This document shows positions 21,139 through 61,665 of a stretch of DNA of 64,000 nt, one piece after another. The notes under the pieces are model-generated. The model was not told the DNA's origin and did no database searches. It saw only the letters and a list, made by a program, of their open reading frames with translations. How positions within the stretch are numbered: the first letter of the stretch is position 1; each line of letters opens with the position of its first letter. The position numbers and the translations under genes are program-made. Source of the DNA: Tubiluchus corallicola (taxonomy: Eukaryota > Priapulida > Priapulimorpha > Priapulimorphida > Tubiluchidae); contig JAQGDQ010000016.1 of the NCBI GenBank assembly GCA_030141605.1, positions 107,765-171,764 on the forward strand, written 5' to 3'.

Positions 21139-21460
21139 ATGCAAAAAGTGATTTCAAACGAACGAAAGGCAATTTCAAATGAACCAGGCTGTGATTTGAA
21201 AGTGTAAGTCGTGAAATCAAGTGGGAGAAGATACCATTTGAATATCATTATTAATTTCGATTTTTGTACAATTGAATTTACCTTTTGAAGAGTTGATTTC
21301 ATATTTTGCACATTTCATTTTTCTTTTTTTCATAAACGAAACCAAATTTTTACACAAATGATTTCAGCTTTTGTACAAATATTTTCAAGGTATGCACAGA
21401 TGAAATCACCTTTTGCACATTTGAAATTACGTTGAATCTTGAAATCACTTTTTTTGCAAT
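21139..21460. mobile_element. Palindromic MITE-like element between spacer and SULT B
   Basis: Inverted termini TGCAAAAAGTGATTTCAA (left) and TTGAAATCACTTTTTTTGCA (right) enclose about 320 bp with further GATTTCAA/TTGAAAT motifs. A partial copy of its right half sits at 34440-34600, at the junction with the CDA fragment. Confidence 0.6.
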
Positions 21461-21462
21461 AA

Positions 21463-21846
21463 GACTTTTCGCAGTTTTGCTACGCACACGCACAGTTGCT
21501 TTCGGTCAAAGGTTAAGAGAACCACAATAACACGTCTTAATTACAAACGTCATATGACATGTGGGTAAAACGAAATCGTCTGTTGCATCAGTTCAGTATC
21601 TTCAGTTGTTTTAGATGGAGTTTACTTAATTGTGCATTAACGTGTGCGTGGAGTGATTTACTAGCAGGATCTTGCTTGGAAGCAAAAAGAATAAACTAGG
21701 TAAGGCTCTAGCTAACCCGTTAAAACTGTTACTTTTACAATAGCATAGGTTACAAGGCGTTGTCAAGCGTACAAAAATGCTAGGTCTGATACACTTAACC
21801 TTTGACATTTTCACGATCATCATCAATCACTGGAACTTTGAAAATA
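21463..21846 (-). mobile_element. MITE family M1, reverse copy (3' flank of SULT B)
   Basis: Recognised by GTCAAAGGTTAAG, CTAGCAGGATCTTGC and ATACACTTAACCTTTGAC in inverted order. It directly abuts another palindromic element (21139-21460). Confidence 0.8.
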
Positions 21847-22094
21847 TTTTTTGAAAAGAAAAAGAGCACGTATAATCTCAACTAACTAGCAAGCAGAAAT
21901 TCTCACAAAAATAAAAAAGGAGAAAACTGTAAAATATCACAGTCTAGTCCGAATTTAGAAAGTGAGTTTCATCTTTGCTTACGTTATAATTTATAAAAGA
22001 CCTCCAAAGCTTTAAAGATTTGTAGCTGTAATGACAATGACAATGAATTTAATTTACTTATTCTGCTCAATGACCATCTTTAATTAAATAACTT

Positions 22095-22100
22095 TTTATT
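22095..22100 (-). promoter_or_regulatory. Candidate polyadenylation signal, copy B
   Basis: AATAAA on the minus strand begins 11 nt after the TAA of copy B. Copy C has the same hexamer at the same distance. If used, the 3' UTR would be very short. No cDNA is available to confirm it. Confidence 0.45.
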
Positions 22101-22110
22101 GTTAAATTAA

Positions 22111-29807
<7,697 letters not shown>

Positions 29808-30221
29808 CTTGAATTGTGGTGTTTGGCATGGAGGCGTACTGGCACCTTCTTTATTAAACTTTTAAATTAATAAAAACAACTGCATTACTTACAAACAGCA
29901 TTAATTTGCAACACGTACAACTCATATATTATTACTAGACACAATCCTACAGCACTATTATGCACCACTGAATTTCAAACAAAAAAGTGTTTTGCACAAG
30001 GAAAACATATAAGTCATGCAAGAAACTGGCAGAAATACACAAATGTTGTACAAAATTAAGCTGATTTATGAAAATGCACCTGTTATACCAACGATGGTAT
30101 CCGTATCTGATACCGTACGTCCTGCTACACAGTTATAACTAGATTGCCATTTGTAATAGAGACAGACTTTGCACTGAGCGCATTATGACCTTTGGACTGC
30201 ATGATGCACACGTGCATTTTG

Positions 30222-30605
30222 TCATTTTATTACCAAGATTTCTCGATTTATATGCATTTTTGCCATTTTCTTGTCAAGATTTCTCAATTTCTATGCATTT
30301 TTGCCATTTTCTTGTCAAGATTTCTCGATTTCTATGCATTTTGCCATTTTTTATCAAGATTTCTCGATTTCTGTGCAATTTTCTCATTTTCTTAACAACA
30401 TTTCTTGATTTCCGTCCATATTTGCCATTTTAATGTCACGATTTCTCGATTTTCGAGCATTTATAGCACTTTGTTATCAAGATTTTCTGGATTTTCGAAC
30501 ATTTTTACCATTTTCTTATCAAGATTTCTCGATTGACCTGCTATCGAGATTTCTGGATTTTCGAGCATTTTTGCCACTTTCTTTTCAAGATTTCTCGATT
30601 TTCTT
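30222..30605. repeat. 41-bp minisatellite upstream of SULT B
   Basis: About nine units; successive GATTTCTC motifs fall at 30237, 30278 and 30319. It is longer than in A or C, so copy number varies between paralogues. Confidence 0.88.
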
Positions 30606-30961
30606 GCCAACTAAATTTTTAAAACTTTAGTATTGCTAGTTCACTAACTCTAAAATGTCTAACGTACAATACTTACATAGCCTCAAAACGATCACGGATA
30701 ACTCAGAGACATTTCAGCATTGTCAAGCTATTATATTGTAGGCTATAAGTGAACTTACATTATTAGCAAATGCATATGTATTACGACATTCAAAAAAAAA
30801 GCAAAAAACAAATAACCGTTTATGTATAAAAAGTTGATAGTTATTGCCATTGTCTTGTTTTATAGAGTAAGCTTATGTTATTGCCATGTTATAAATTACC
30901 TTTTGTTATTATATGAAATAAATGCAGGTATTACGATGTACATTCATGTTTGTGTGATTGG

Positions 30962-31120
<159 letters not shown>

Positions 31121-31494
31121 AAAACATAAATATACAATTATAAACATATATTAATAATATGTTACTAATAGCGGATAGGCGGCTCTGACCACTTGTGGTG
31201 AGAATAACTACGGTCAGAATTCAGGCCAGCACAGCCATATAAGCAGGCCCTGCGTTCGAATCTTAATTTTTCACTGCTTCCTATTATTTAGCTGTTAAGG
31301 TAACAGTCATAAGCGTGATGCCTTCCTTAATGTATGCGTGCTCACACGTATTAAAATATTATATATTATATAATCAAATATTATAGTGGTGTAAAAGTGT
31401 GCCAAAGTCAGTATTATTAAAGTTTTTATGAAGTACTTCACGTGTCAATGCAAACTGGACAAAGGTGTTTCTTCCAAAAGCTGAAACAGTTTCT

Positions 31495-31845
31495 CACTTC
31501 TGTAAGGGGTCCCAGCGCTCTGAAATTCATGCGCCTCTGTCCGGCCGTCATTCATTTTTTCTCTTTAAATGAAAGGAAATGTCAAGCCTTGTAGGGGGTT
31601 AAGCTTACGTCAGTGTTTGCGAAAAAATGACCGCGACTTTAAAGTAATATTACTAATTACACTTATTGCAGTTTTATTACTAAATCCTTCTGGCATTTAT
31701 TGCGAACATTGAAATAAGGCTAACCTCATAGAAGGCTTGACCTTTCCTTTTCTTTAAAGAGAAAAAATGAATGACGGCCGCACAGAGGCACATGAATTTC
31801 AGGAAGTAAACACTAAAATTGTCAACCTCCTAGAAGGTTTGGCCT
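31495..31845. mobile_element. Foldback element upstream of SULT B
   Basis: Duplicate of 9040-9415 with small deletions; arms share GCCGTCATTCATTTTTTCTC against its complement near 31770. Confidence 0.7.
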
Positions 31846-32874
31846 TCTCCAGGAGCTAAAATTACGGGGGGTGCTGCTTCAGGAATTTTTAGCCATGGTT
31901 CTAAAAATGTGTAAAAGAAACAAACATACGAAAATTTATACATAAACTTGACAAAATCCTAAACAAAAATATTGTTTGCTTACGAATAGCCTAAAATAGC
32001 GGGTGCTGCAGTTCCACTATACACAGGCCTTTCCTTTAAGTAAAAATGTTCTAACAAAACAAAACAGTGGACAGCAAAATTCCTTAATCGCACATCTGAA
32101 TTTAATAAGAACAATAAAAAATGTGATTTTTACCCTGAACAAAGTAGATTTTTATTCTTCTGTAGTTCCAAGGATTCATTTCAGATACAGACCAACTCTA
32201 TTCAGTTATACAATTCTATAAGTATAAGTTAGTACTATAAATGTACTAATATTTAGTCGCTGCATCGTTGTTCAAAATGTTACCATGTGTTACACGTTAT
32301 TATATTGTACGGAATGTAATAATAATAAAAACTTTATACACTTTTAAACTGAAACAGATACTGAAGTTTAAAGTTGTTATACGATTATGGTTCAACCTGC
32401 AATATAAAAAACGCGTAAAACAAATTTATAAATTTAGCTGATTTAAAAATAAAATAGGTTACTAATACTCATGTAGTTGCGAATTAGAATAAACACACTA
32501 AAAGAACTGCTACATAACAAGAGATTTGTAAAACACACTCTACATTCAACTGCCCAACACGAAACTCTCCAACTATCGCCATCCGACGGCGAAATTAATA
32601 ACTAATTAGTAGACTATTTTGAACATTAAAAACAAATGTTTAAAAAAAAAGTAAACAACCTGAAATGTGTAAGTTTGATAATAGTTTTTTATCGATATCG
32701 ATATGATCATATTTTTACGAAAATGGTAAGCATTACTTAACCCTTTACTTGACTGGATATATTTTACCTGAGCAAATATTTTTGGAATGTCTTGAAAGAG
32801 AATTTAAAACTCTACGTATTATTGCCTTCCATTGGCATCACAATTATGTAACTCACGAAGTGCATATTAATAGT

Positions 32875-33235
<361 letters not shown>

Positions 33236-33401
33236 CTTTCAATTCAATTAATTCAATTCACTTGAATTCGATTAACTTTTGCGCAGAACTTTACTTCTGT
33301 GGGCATCGAAGATCAACCAATCGCCAATTGCCAATAGATCAATTTATGATGACTTCCATATCGGCGGGTCACTGCCGCAAACTTTGTAATACACGATTTT
33401 T

Positions 33402-34440
33402 ACAGAAGACTCTCTGATCCCTTACAGTGGAATATTCCAGAGAAGGTAGCAATTAATGTCCCAAAGAACTTTCTTCACAAAGTTATGTTACGCAGCACTA
33501 CGCTTACCAGCTTGAAATACTTGTGTAATTAAAAAAGATAATTCTTAGTAATTTAAAATGTCCGTACCACCTAATGAAACATCACTGTGTCACCATCCCA
33601 GTGTGCACCATGGACTCACGAAAAATACATTATTGGTCTTATTGAAAATTAAACTCAACTTTTACTTAGCCAGTGAAGAGCACTTTACGAATTTTTTTCA
33701 ATTTTACTGAGTCGCGTGTAATAACAGGAGGAGAGCTGCGGTAGAGTCGTATAATGACAAGTAAAATTGTTGCATAAATGTAGCACAATACAGGCAGTTA
33801 AAATGCCTTGTTGGTATATATACAATCGAATAAATATCATTAAATATGTCCACGAAGGTACTAAGCAACAGTATTAGTAAAGTACCACAAGTGATTGTGC
33901 AATGAGTTTTGAATATAAAAACCATAAATCCATCATACAGATGAGCGGGTCTGAATTCGAACGCCGTAATGTCTTCATACGCCCGTTTTTGTATTGGACA
34001 GATCTGTTTTAATTTGGATTTAGCTCAAGTTCCAAGTTTAACGGTAAAATAATTGACCCAAAATGATGATGAGTTTGCGTATGAAAAGCTAATTGCTATC
34101 AGTTCTGGTTCGGTTATTTGAAGCAATAAACCGATTGGTTTTACAAAACGGCTGAACTGACGAGTCTTACAAAAAGCCCGAGTCGGTGGGGGTTATAAAA
34201 AGACTGATCAAACGAAAACGTGATAATCCAATCAGTTTTATAAAAACGCCGATCCAATCGCTTTTACAGAAAGGTCGATCCAGTCGGTTTCACAAAAAGG
34301 CCTATCCCATCGGTTTTACAAAAACGCCTGTCCAATCAGTTTTACAAAAAGGCCTATCCCATCAGTTTTACAAAAAGGCCCATCCAATCGGTTTTAACAG
34401 AAATGTGGATTCAGTCGGTTTTACAAAAACGCATTACAGT
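33402..34440 (+). pseudogene. Displaced fragment of the CDA-like gene (end of exon 3 plus intron 3)
   Basis: The 44 bp at 33402-33445 match the 3' end of CDA exon 3 (TEDSLIPYSGIFQR against TEDYLIPYSGIFQR), with the donor GTAGCAATT. The following ~1 kb matches CDA intron 3 (55779 to ~56730), including the GGTTTTAC minisatellite. The left junction falls inside sequence that in the copy A unit continues as the region before relic P1. The right junction meets the 3' flank of copy C. It is a duplication remnant without coding potential. Confidence 0.85.
34140..34440. repeat. 26-bp minisatellite in the displaced CDA fragment
   Basis: Units of GGTTTTACAAAAAGGCC plus TATCCCATC or CGATCCAATC variants; copy of the CDA intron 3 array at 56470-56730. 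Confidence 0.85.
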
Positions 34441-34732
34441 CGTTCAGTATTTCATATTTTGCACATTTTCTTTTTCTTTTTTTCATAAACGAAATCAAAC
34501 GCTTCTGTACAAATATTTTCAAGGTATGAACAGATGAAATCACCTTTTGCAGATTTGAAATTACATTGAATCTTGAAGTCACTTTTTGTGCAGAAAATGA
34601 GTTTCAGCTTTGCTCAAGTTATAATTTATAAAACCTCCAAAGCTCTAAAGATTTGTAGCTGTAATGAATGTACCATGGCAATGAATTTAGTTTACTTACT
34701 CAGTTCAATGATTATCTTCAATTAAATAACTT

Positions 34733-34738
34733 TTTATT
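34733..34738 (-). promoter_or_regulatory. Candidate polyadenylation signal, copy C
   Basis: AATAAA on the minus strand, 10 nt separated from the copy C stop codon, at the same place as in copy B. The surrounding 3' flank is duplicated between 21960-22110 and 34600-34750. Confidence 0.45.
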
Positions 34739-34748
34739 ATTAAATTAA

Positions 34749-47313
<12,565 letters not shown>

Positions 47314-47721
47314 CTTGAATTGTGGTGTTTGGCAAGGAGGCGTGCTGGCACCTTCTTTATTAAACTTGTAAATTAACGAAAAAAAGTGCATTATTTACAA
47401 ACAGCATTAATTTGCAACAAGTACAACTCATATATTATTACTATCACAATCCGACAGCACTATTATGCACCACTGAATTTCAAACAAAAGAGTGTTTTGC
47501 ACAGGGAAGACTTATATATCACGCAAGAAACAGACAGAAATACACAAATGTTGTACAAAATTAAGCTGATTTATGAAAATGCACCTGTTATACCAACGAT
47601 AGTATTGGTACCGTAGGTCCTGCTACACAGTTATAACTAGATTACCATTTGTAATAGAGACAGAATTTGCACTGAGTGCATATTGACCTTTGGACTGCAT
47701 TATGTAGACCATGCATCTGGT

Positions 47722-47950
47722 AACTTTCTTATCAAGATTTCTCTATTTCTATGCACTTTTTCCATTTTATTGTCAAGGCTTCCCGATTTCCTCACATTTT
47801 TGTCATTTTCTTATCAACATTTCTCTATTTCTGTGCGCATTTGCTATTTTAATGTCATGATTTCTCGATTTCCGAGCATTTATACCATTTTGTTATCAAG
47901 AATTCTGGATTTTCGAGCATTTTTACCATTTTCTTTTCAAGATTTCTCGA
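47722..47950. repeat. 41-bp minisatellite upstream of SULT C
   Basis: Five to six degenerate units of the same repeat as in A and B. Confidence 0.8.
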
Positions 47951-48099
47951 TTTTCCTGCCAACTAAATTTTTAAAACTTTAGGAGTAGTAGTTTACTAAC
48001 TCTAAAATGTCCAACGTACAATACTTACATACCCTCAAAATGATCACGGATAACTCAGAGACATTTCAGCATTGACAAGCTGTTATATTGTAGGCTATA

Positions 48100-48827
48100 A
48101 GTGAGCTTGCGTTGTATCTAAACCAATTCCAGTTCCTCAGAAATTCCCGGGTTTCGGCACCAGATGTAGAAATTTGCAATCATTTTATTGAAGGTGAGGC
48201 ATATTGTATATATTGAGGTAAACAATCATATTTAGGTACACAATGTTCACCTCAATCACAGAATTGAACAAACAGTCATAAAGTTAGCAATATGATATTT
48301 AACAGTAGAAAATTTGCATCCTTTCTCAATGCTGTCTCTAGATCAACTGAAACTTGCATGCCTGAGAGAATAGAGCTGTAATCACATGACCAGAGATTCA
48401 AGTTCCTTTTGGAAGGTACATCACATTCAAGCATACAGACCATAAATGGAAAGGTCACCTATACTCTACAGACTACTAGTTGAACCAAAATCACAGTCTA
48501 CTTGGCTTCTTTGATAGCAGAATAAAGATTACTGGTTTAGAGAAAGCTGTGTTATAATTTTTTTTTACTTAAACTTGAATAAGAGAGTTAGAACCAGAAC
48601 TAAAGCATGAAATTAACAACCTAATTACTCTGATTAATGAATATCTATAAAAGCAAAAGGAAACAATATTTGCAAACAAAAATCAATCTCTGACAAGCAT
48701 TGTGCAATAAGAGTAAAACAACGACTGTAGATGGCAGCATAGACTAATTCAGTACTGTAGTGTAGTAGACTGACAATTAAATGGGTCACATAATACCTCA
48801 ATCGCGTACTCGGTACAATAAGCGACA
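48100..48827. other. Sequence between SULT C and relic P2
   Basis: Not shared with the A or B units, whose upstream regions carry the TA array, foldback and SINE here. No gene recognised; P2 homology starts abruptly at 48828. Confidence 0.6.
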
Positions 48828-49394
48828 GCATGCAAGTAAAGCCTGTACATTCCACAATACTGTTCACTTCATTATCTGTTAGATCAATTTCAAGAAATTC
48901 AGCAATTCAGCAATATTTTCCGCGTCCCTGTCAAAATAATAATAATAATAAATGATGATGATGATGCTGATGATGATGGTGGTGGTGATGATGATGATGA
49001 TCATGACGAAGTAAGCCTAAATATCCAGAAGGATTAAGCTTACTTTTAAAAATCGCAAATGGAAGACTGCTCCCTAAATCAAAGACCACATTAAAATATG
49101 TGGAACTAGATATGACGTTTCATTGAATATAAATTACTGAGAATGATAAAACCGTTGAATCTCCAAGAACAGAAATTGTATTTTCATTCATAAAATTATT
49201 GCTCCAGCAGAATTACTAATGTAAGGTTAGGTGGTATTTTGTAATACTATCACTTTACATTAATAGATTGTACTGAGTTTGTTAATGTCTTCATAGTTTA
49301 GATAAAGGATGTTACCGTGATCTATTAACTCCCACCATTTATTGACGTGGTCAAACCAAGTTCCTATTAACGATACTGTAAATAGTTGTTTAAA

Positions 49395-49930
49395 AAATTG
49401 TAATCCATCCAGGCCACAAGACGTAATGTCGAAATATTAACGTTTGCTTTGTATAATCCGCTTTCTTTACTGGCCACATTTTCGTTGTTTCTAACTGCCA
49501 TGAAAATATGCAGATTCTGCGTCATTGACTTTTTCTTTTGTTCAAGACACTTTATTCTTTTTACTGAGAAAAGCGACTCTTATTAAAAACTTCAAAAAAT
49601 ACTACAAACGTTTCCACTGCATGGCCTAGCAGTCGTCACCAGTGTGATAGTGTATGGTTGCTGTTTGTTTGCTTTCTCACACTGAAGACAAATGCTAGGC
49701 CATGCAATGGAAACGTTTTTAGTATTTTTTGAAGTTTTTGATAGGAATCGTTTCTCTCAGTAAAACGAATTACCTTTCTTGAGTAAAAGAAAAAGTCAAT
49801 GAATATACGACACAGGATCTGCTGTAGTTTCAGATCAGTTAAAAACAGTGAAAAGACAAACAGTACTGAAACAAAGGAGCTTTAATCAAAAGTTAAAGTT
49901 AATATTTCGACTCCTCATGTGGATGTAGTT
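49395..49930. repeat. Long inverted repeat in relic P2
   Basis: Copy of the 11400-11910 hairpin with the same loop, duplicated with the relic. Arms remain alignable over their full length. Confidence 0.75.
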
Positions 49931-50109
49931 ATAAAGGCTGATACATACTGAAATTAGGCTAGGTTTTACTCTTCACGTATAATCTATATTTAATTTTTAA
50001 ATTTCAAAGCCACAAAAGATTTTGGTGTCAGAAAAACATCTATTTTAGTAGATTATGGGCTTTTGCTAGGCAATTGTGGTTGGCAAGGCAACTAATGTTT
50101 TCCTGAGAA

Positions 50110-50521
50110 ACACGACTTTTCACAATCCCAGCGCTTCATGATGATGATGATGATGATCGCAATAACGTCAAAGGTTAAGTAACCAGATAATGCATTTGTT
50201 TACACTTGCCAACGCCTCGAAGCCCATGTTATTGTAGTAACCGTTTTAACAGCTAGCTAGGACCTTATCTAGTTCATTTTGTCTTGTTTCCAAGCAAGAT
50301 CCTGCTAGTAAATCACTCTAATGCATCGCTCTACTACACAGACTAATGCATAATTAATGAAACTCTATGTAAACAAGTGAAGTTACTGAACTGATGCCGC
50401 AGACGGCTTTGCTTCACTTACATGTCAAGTGACGTTTGTAGTTCAGACGCGTTGGTGTGGTTCACTTAACTTTTCACCTACAGCAACTACACATGCACAG
50501 AACGAAAGTGTGAAAAGGCTT
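50110..50521 (+). mobile_element. MITE family M1, forward copy (relic P2)
   Basis: Same insertion as 12094-12484, duplicated with the relic; it carries the same internal GATGAT expansion. Confidence 0.8.
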
Positions 50522-51180
50522 AACGGAACTCAGATGCCACGTGCCACAACAACAACAACAACAACAACCACAACAACCACAGCAACCACAACAACAACAA
50601 CAACAACAACAGCAGCAGCAACAACAACAACAGCAGCAGCAGCAACAACATCATCAATAAAACTAAGAATGACGAAAATGACATCAATGATAACAAAGGA
50701 AATGACAATAACACTGATTTACATTAAAAATATGTCGTAATGCATGTTCTATCTTGCATGTCAAAGTTTCAAAAGTTTGGGTGGTAAAAAATTCAGGCCA
50801 CAAATGTGACAAGAGTCATCTCTGGTGGTCTGTTGGAACATTTAATTTCTCAAACGCTTTTTAGTGTCATTCCCACCATCCTATCTTGCTTTAATAACAT
50901 TGTATTATAAAGGCTCAGTAAAGTTTATTAGCAGATAGGCACTTGTCAGCTGCCACGGACGTCAATTAGCTGGAAGGTTTGTAAAATATTTTGACAGAAA
51001 TTGTTCCTTTCTCTAGTAATGTTTGATTGCTATCTGGGTGGAGTGATGTTTACGGGTGTCTACCCTGCAGGTGTGGAAATCACCAGACCATCAAACGTTT
51101 GAGCTCTTACCAGGGACTAAAGGTTTGCACAGGATCTTACACTAACCGCATCAGCAGCAGCAGCAACAAGAAGAGGAAAT

Positions 51181-57995
<6,815 letters not shown>

Positions 57996-58129
57996 GTAGG
58001 CATCCATCTAATTTACATTCATCTGTTGTTTCATAACCGTTGGATTTTATGAATTCTAATAATGTTGGATTAGCTTCGTTCATTTTGCTTTCTGATACAT
58101 CATAAGGTTCTGGATTACAATTCAGAACC

Positions 58130-58320
58130 TTTAATCTGCTGGACATTATAGGATTTAAAATGCAAAATATTTAATCTGTCGGACATTGTGAGGTTTAGAA
58201 TGCAGAAACTTTAATCTGCTGGACATTAAAGGGATTAAAATGCAAAACAATTAATCTGTCGGACATTGTGAGGTTTAGAATGCAGAAACTTTAATCTGCT
58301 GGACATTATAGGGATTAAGA
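58130..58320. repeat. 40-bp tandem repeat in CDA intron 5
   Basis: Units starting TTTAATCTG alternate between CTGGACATTATAGG and TCGGACATTGTGAGG types, giving an 80-bp higher-order period. The array ends at the TTAA of the large element. Confidence 0.88.
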
Positions 58321-58839
58321 GTCATTCCGTGAGAAAATCAGCAAAATAGTGGAAGGTGACAAATCACCGATTTTGTTCATATTCACAGGGTTTGATGGTC
58401 CCCTCAGATGTACCCCACAGCCAAAATATTAGATTTCAGAAATGAGCCGTTTCTGAGAAAAGCCGCCATTTTGATTTTTTTCGAATTTTGGCCATTTTGG
58501 CGTAAAAAATTGCCCAGTATTTCTCACGTTATTACAGACAGTAAATGAGCGATCCAGCACTAGTTAATTGGTGATATATATAGTAGGGGTCTTACCCGAC
58601 CGTACCATTATCGTTGCCAAATTGAACCTCCTTTTCAGTTGGCGTCATCAGATTGCAAAAGATACGTGTCTGCTGCTGCTGAATTTAGACGCCATTTTGA
58701 AATCCCCATAACTCCACTGGGGCGGGTATTGGGGGACTAATCAATATGTTTTTATTTGCAGCTTGACTAGTCCTACAAATGCATGAAATAAAATTTTGGC
58801 CAGCGATCTCCCAAGAGTCCAGAATTTTTAGCCAAAGGT

Positions 58840-59885
58840 GCTCTTTTTTGCCATTTTCACAACCTTGACCTATATTTAGCTATTCGCTTTGGATGACGGT
58901 GTTGCCATTAGAATTGATACAAAGTGCAGCAACGTCAATGTTTATAGGAGTAATGGACTGGCTTTAGATGTCTGGGCACTCCTAGCAACCAGGCCCCTCA
59001 TCAGGGGGCCGCATTCCCTTCGAATGGCCCCTGTGACGATTACAACATAGTGATTTTTATAATCTGTATAAAACACGGAATAGTTTCATGTACATAATAA
59101 CAGTTTCGTGTACAAGTGCTCGGGCTATATACCTATGGCCCGTGGATCAATACGGGGGCCTCGGGAGGGCCCCACTGTCTTGACTGAAAAATAGACTTTA
59201 GTCAAAAAGGTTTAGTGTCGCTTTGCTAAACAAGATTCTAAAGTAAGGCGAGGTAAGGCACTATTTGTGAAATTGTGTTGAAACCGCCGCGAGCATCGAA
59301 TATAACATGTTGCGAGCCAATTTTTATAACGCGCACAGCTTTGTGTGGTCTTGTATTCAACAGGCGAATAGTTGTCAGTCCCTGATATTTTTCCTCAAAT
59401 CAATTCGAGTTAATAGTTAGTTAGTTACTAATACCTTGGTGTGGCAACTTTGGCAGCTTCGACAAGCAGACTTCTGCTTACTAACAACGGGCATTAACAA
59501 AAAAACTGGTTAAGAAACGCAGCAAAGGCCAGTACGACCCTGCCTCGGCCGTTACATACTAATTCCGACTCTGTGCAACGTATGTTTCAAGCCATTCGCT
59601 CATATTGTATTTAACCGCCAGGTTTCCACCGTCTCGTAAAGATATACGCATATACACCGACTACCATATTCAACTAAACTCTAACGAGAATCAGGGCGCT
59701 GACGCTTATAATCGCAAATTTTCAAAATAACAAAAAGGCAACAACAAATTCTTTACGTCCACGACTATTTTTTATTCGCTAATATTCAATGAAAAGTCGC
59801 ACTATAGTAAATAATAATAAGCTAATAATTGATAATACATACAGTAAGCTGCTACTATGTGTTGCTATTGTAACCTCCTTATCAA
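58840..59885. other. Interior of the TTAA element, left of the satellite
   Basis: Mixed-composition noncoding DNA. Local GC-rich patches (GGGGGCCGCATTCCC, GGGCCTCGGGAGGGCCCC) may mark an older nested insertion. No transposase motif in any frame. Confidence 0.55.
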
Positions 59886-59887
59886 AA

Positions 59888-61608
59888 GAGACACAGAGAG
59901 ACAGAGAGATTCACAGAGAGACAGAGAGAGTCACAGAGAGACAGAGAGAGACACATAGAGACAGAGAGAGACACACAGAGACAGAGAGAGACACAGAGAG
60001 ACAGAGAGAGAGACACAGAGAGACAGAGAGAGACGCAGAGAGAGAGACAGAGAGAGACACAGAGAGACAGAGAGAGAGACAGATGGAGACACAGAGAGAC
60101 AGAGAGAGACACACAGAGACAGAGAGACACAGAGAGACAGACAGAGACACAGAGACAGAGAGAGAAACACAGAGAGACAGTGAGAGACACGGAGAGACAG
60201 AGAGACACAAAGAGACAGAGAGAGACACAGAGAGACATGGAGAGACACAGAGAGACAGAGAGAGACACAGAGACACAGAGAGACACAGAGAGACAGAGAG
60301 AGACACAGAGAGACAGAGAGACACACAGAGAGACAGAGAGAGACACACACAGAGAGAAAGAGACAGAGAGAGACACAGAGAGACAGAGAGAGACAGAGAG
60401 AGACACACAGAGATAGAGAGACACAGAGAGACAGAGAGAGACACAGAGAGACAGACAGAGACAGAGAGACAGACAGAGACAGAGAGAGACACAGAGAGAC
60501 AGACAGAGAAACAAAGAGACACAAAGAGACACAGAGAGACACAAAGAGACAGAGAGAGACACAGAGAGACGGAGAGAGACACAGAGAGACAGAGAGAGGC
60601 ACAGAGACACAAAGAGAGACACAGAGAGACAGAGAGCGACACAGAGACACACACAGAGAGACAGAGAGAGACACACACAGAGAGAGAAACACAGAGAGAC
60701 AGAGAGAGACACAGAGAGACAGAGAGGGACACAGAAAGACAGAGAGACAGACAGAGACAGAGAGAGAGAGAGAGAGACAGAAACAGAGAGAGAGACACAC
60801 ACAGAGAGAGACATGGAGAGACAGAGAGAGACACAGAGAGACAGAGAGAGACAGAGAGAGACACAGAGAGACAGAGACAGACACAGAGAGACACAGAGAG
60901 ACACACAGAGAGAGAGAGACACAGAGAGAGACACAGAGAGACAAAGGGAGACAGAGACAGAGAGAGACACAGAGAGACAGAGAGAGAGACAGAGAGATCC
61001 AGAGTGAGACACAGAGAGATAGAGAGAGAGACACAGAGAGACAGAGAGAGACGCAGAGAGAGAGACAGAGAGAGACACAGAGAGACAGAGAGAGAGACAG
61101 ATGGAGACACAGAGAGACAGAGAGAGACACAGAGAGAGAGAGAGACACAGAGAGACAGAGAGAGACACAGAGAGACAGAGAGAGACACACAGAGATAGAG
61201 AGACACAGAGAGACAGAGAGAGACACAGAGAGACAGACAGAGACACAGAGACAGAGAGAGAAACACAGAGAGACAGAGAGAGACACAGAGAGACAGACAG
61301 AGACACAAAGAGACATAGAGAGACGGAGAGAGACACAGAGAGACAGAGAGAGGCACAGAGACACAAAGAGAGACACAGAGAGACAGAGAGCGACACAGAG
61401 NNNNNNNNNNNNNNNNNNNNNNNNNNNNNNNNNNNNNNNNNNNNNNNNNNNNNNNNNNNNNNNNNNNNNNNNNNNNNNNNNNNNNNNNNNNNNNNNNNNN
61501 GAGACACAGAGAGACAGAGAGAGACGCAGAGAGAGAGACAGAGACAGACAGAGAGAGACAGAGAGAGAGACAGATGGAGACACAGAGAGACAGAGAGAGA
61601 CACAGAGA

Positions 61609-61665
<57 letters not shown>

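Larger units (their letters stand above)
48828..50880 (-). pseudogene. Sulfotransferase relic P2
   Basis: Second SULT relic, upstream of copy C and closely similar to P1. Exon 5-like 48828-48927 keeps its acceptor CAG but has a TGA where the genes have an Arg codon (KYC, stop, IAEFLEIDLTDNEV) and is cut after GFTCM. Exon 4-like 49279-49375 reads GTWFDHVNKWWELIDHGN and keeps the part deleted in P1, but its donor GT is lost. Exon 2-like 50753-50880 keeps MVGMTLK, then a frameshift, then the same TGA before LLSHLWPEF as in P1. The shared stop means the ancestor was already dead when it was duplicated. P2 ends about 300 bp before the start codon of the CDA-like gene. Confidence 0.85.

Noticed and set aside
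34186-34488. 100-codon ORF with FTKTPVQSVLQKG repeats
   Set aside because: Translation of the 26-bp minisatellite from CDA intron 3; the homologous intron array makes a different, equally artefactual ORF.
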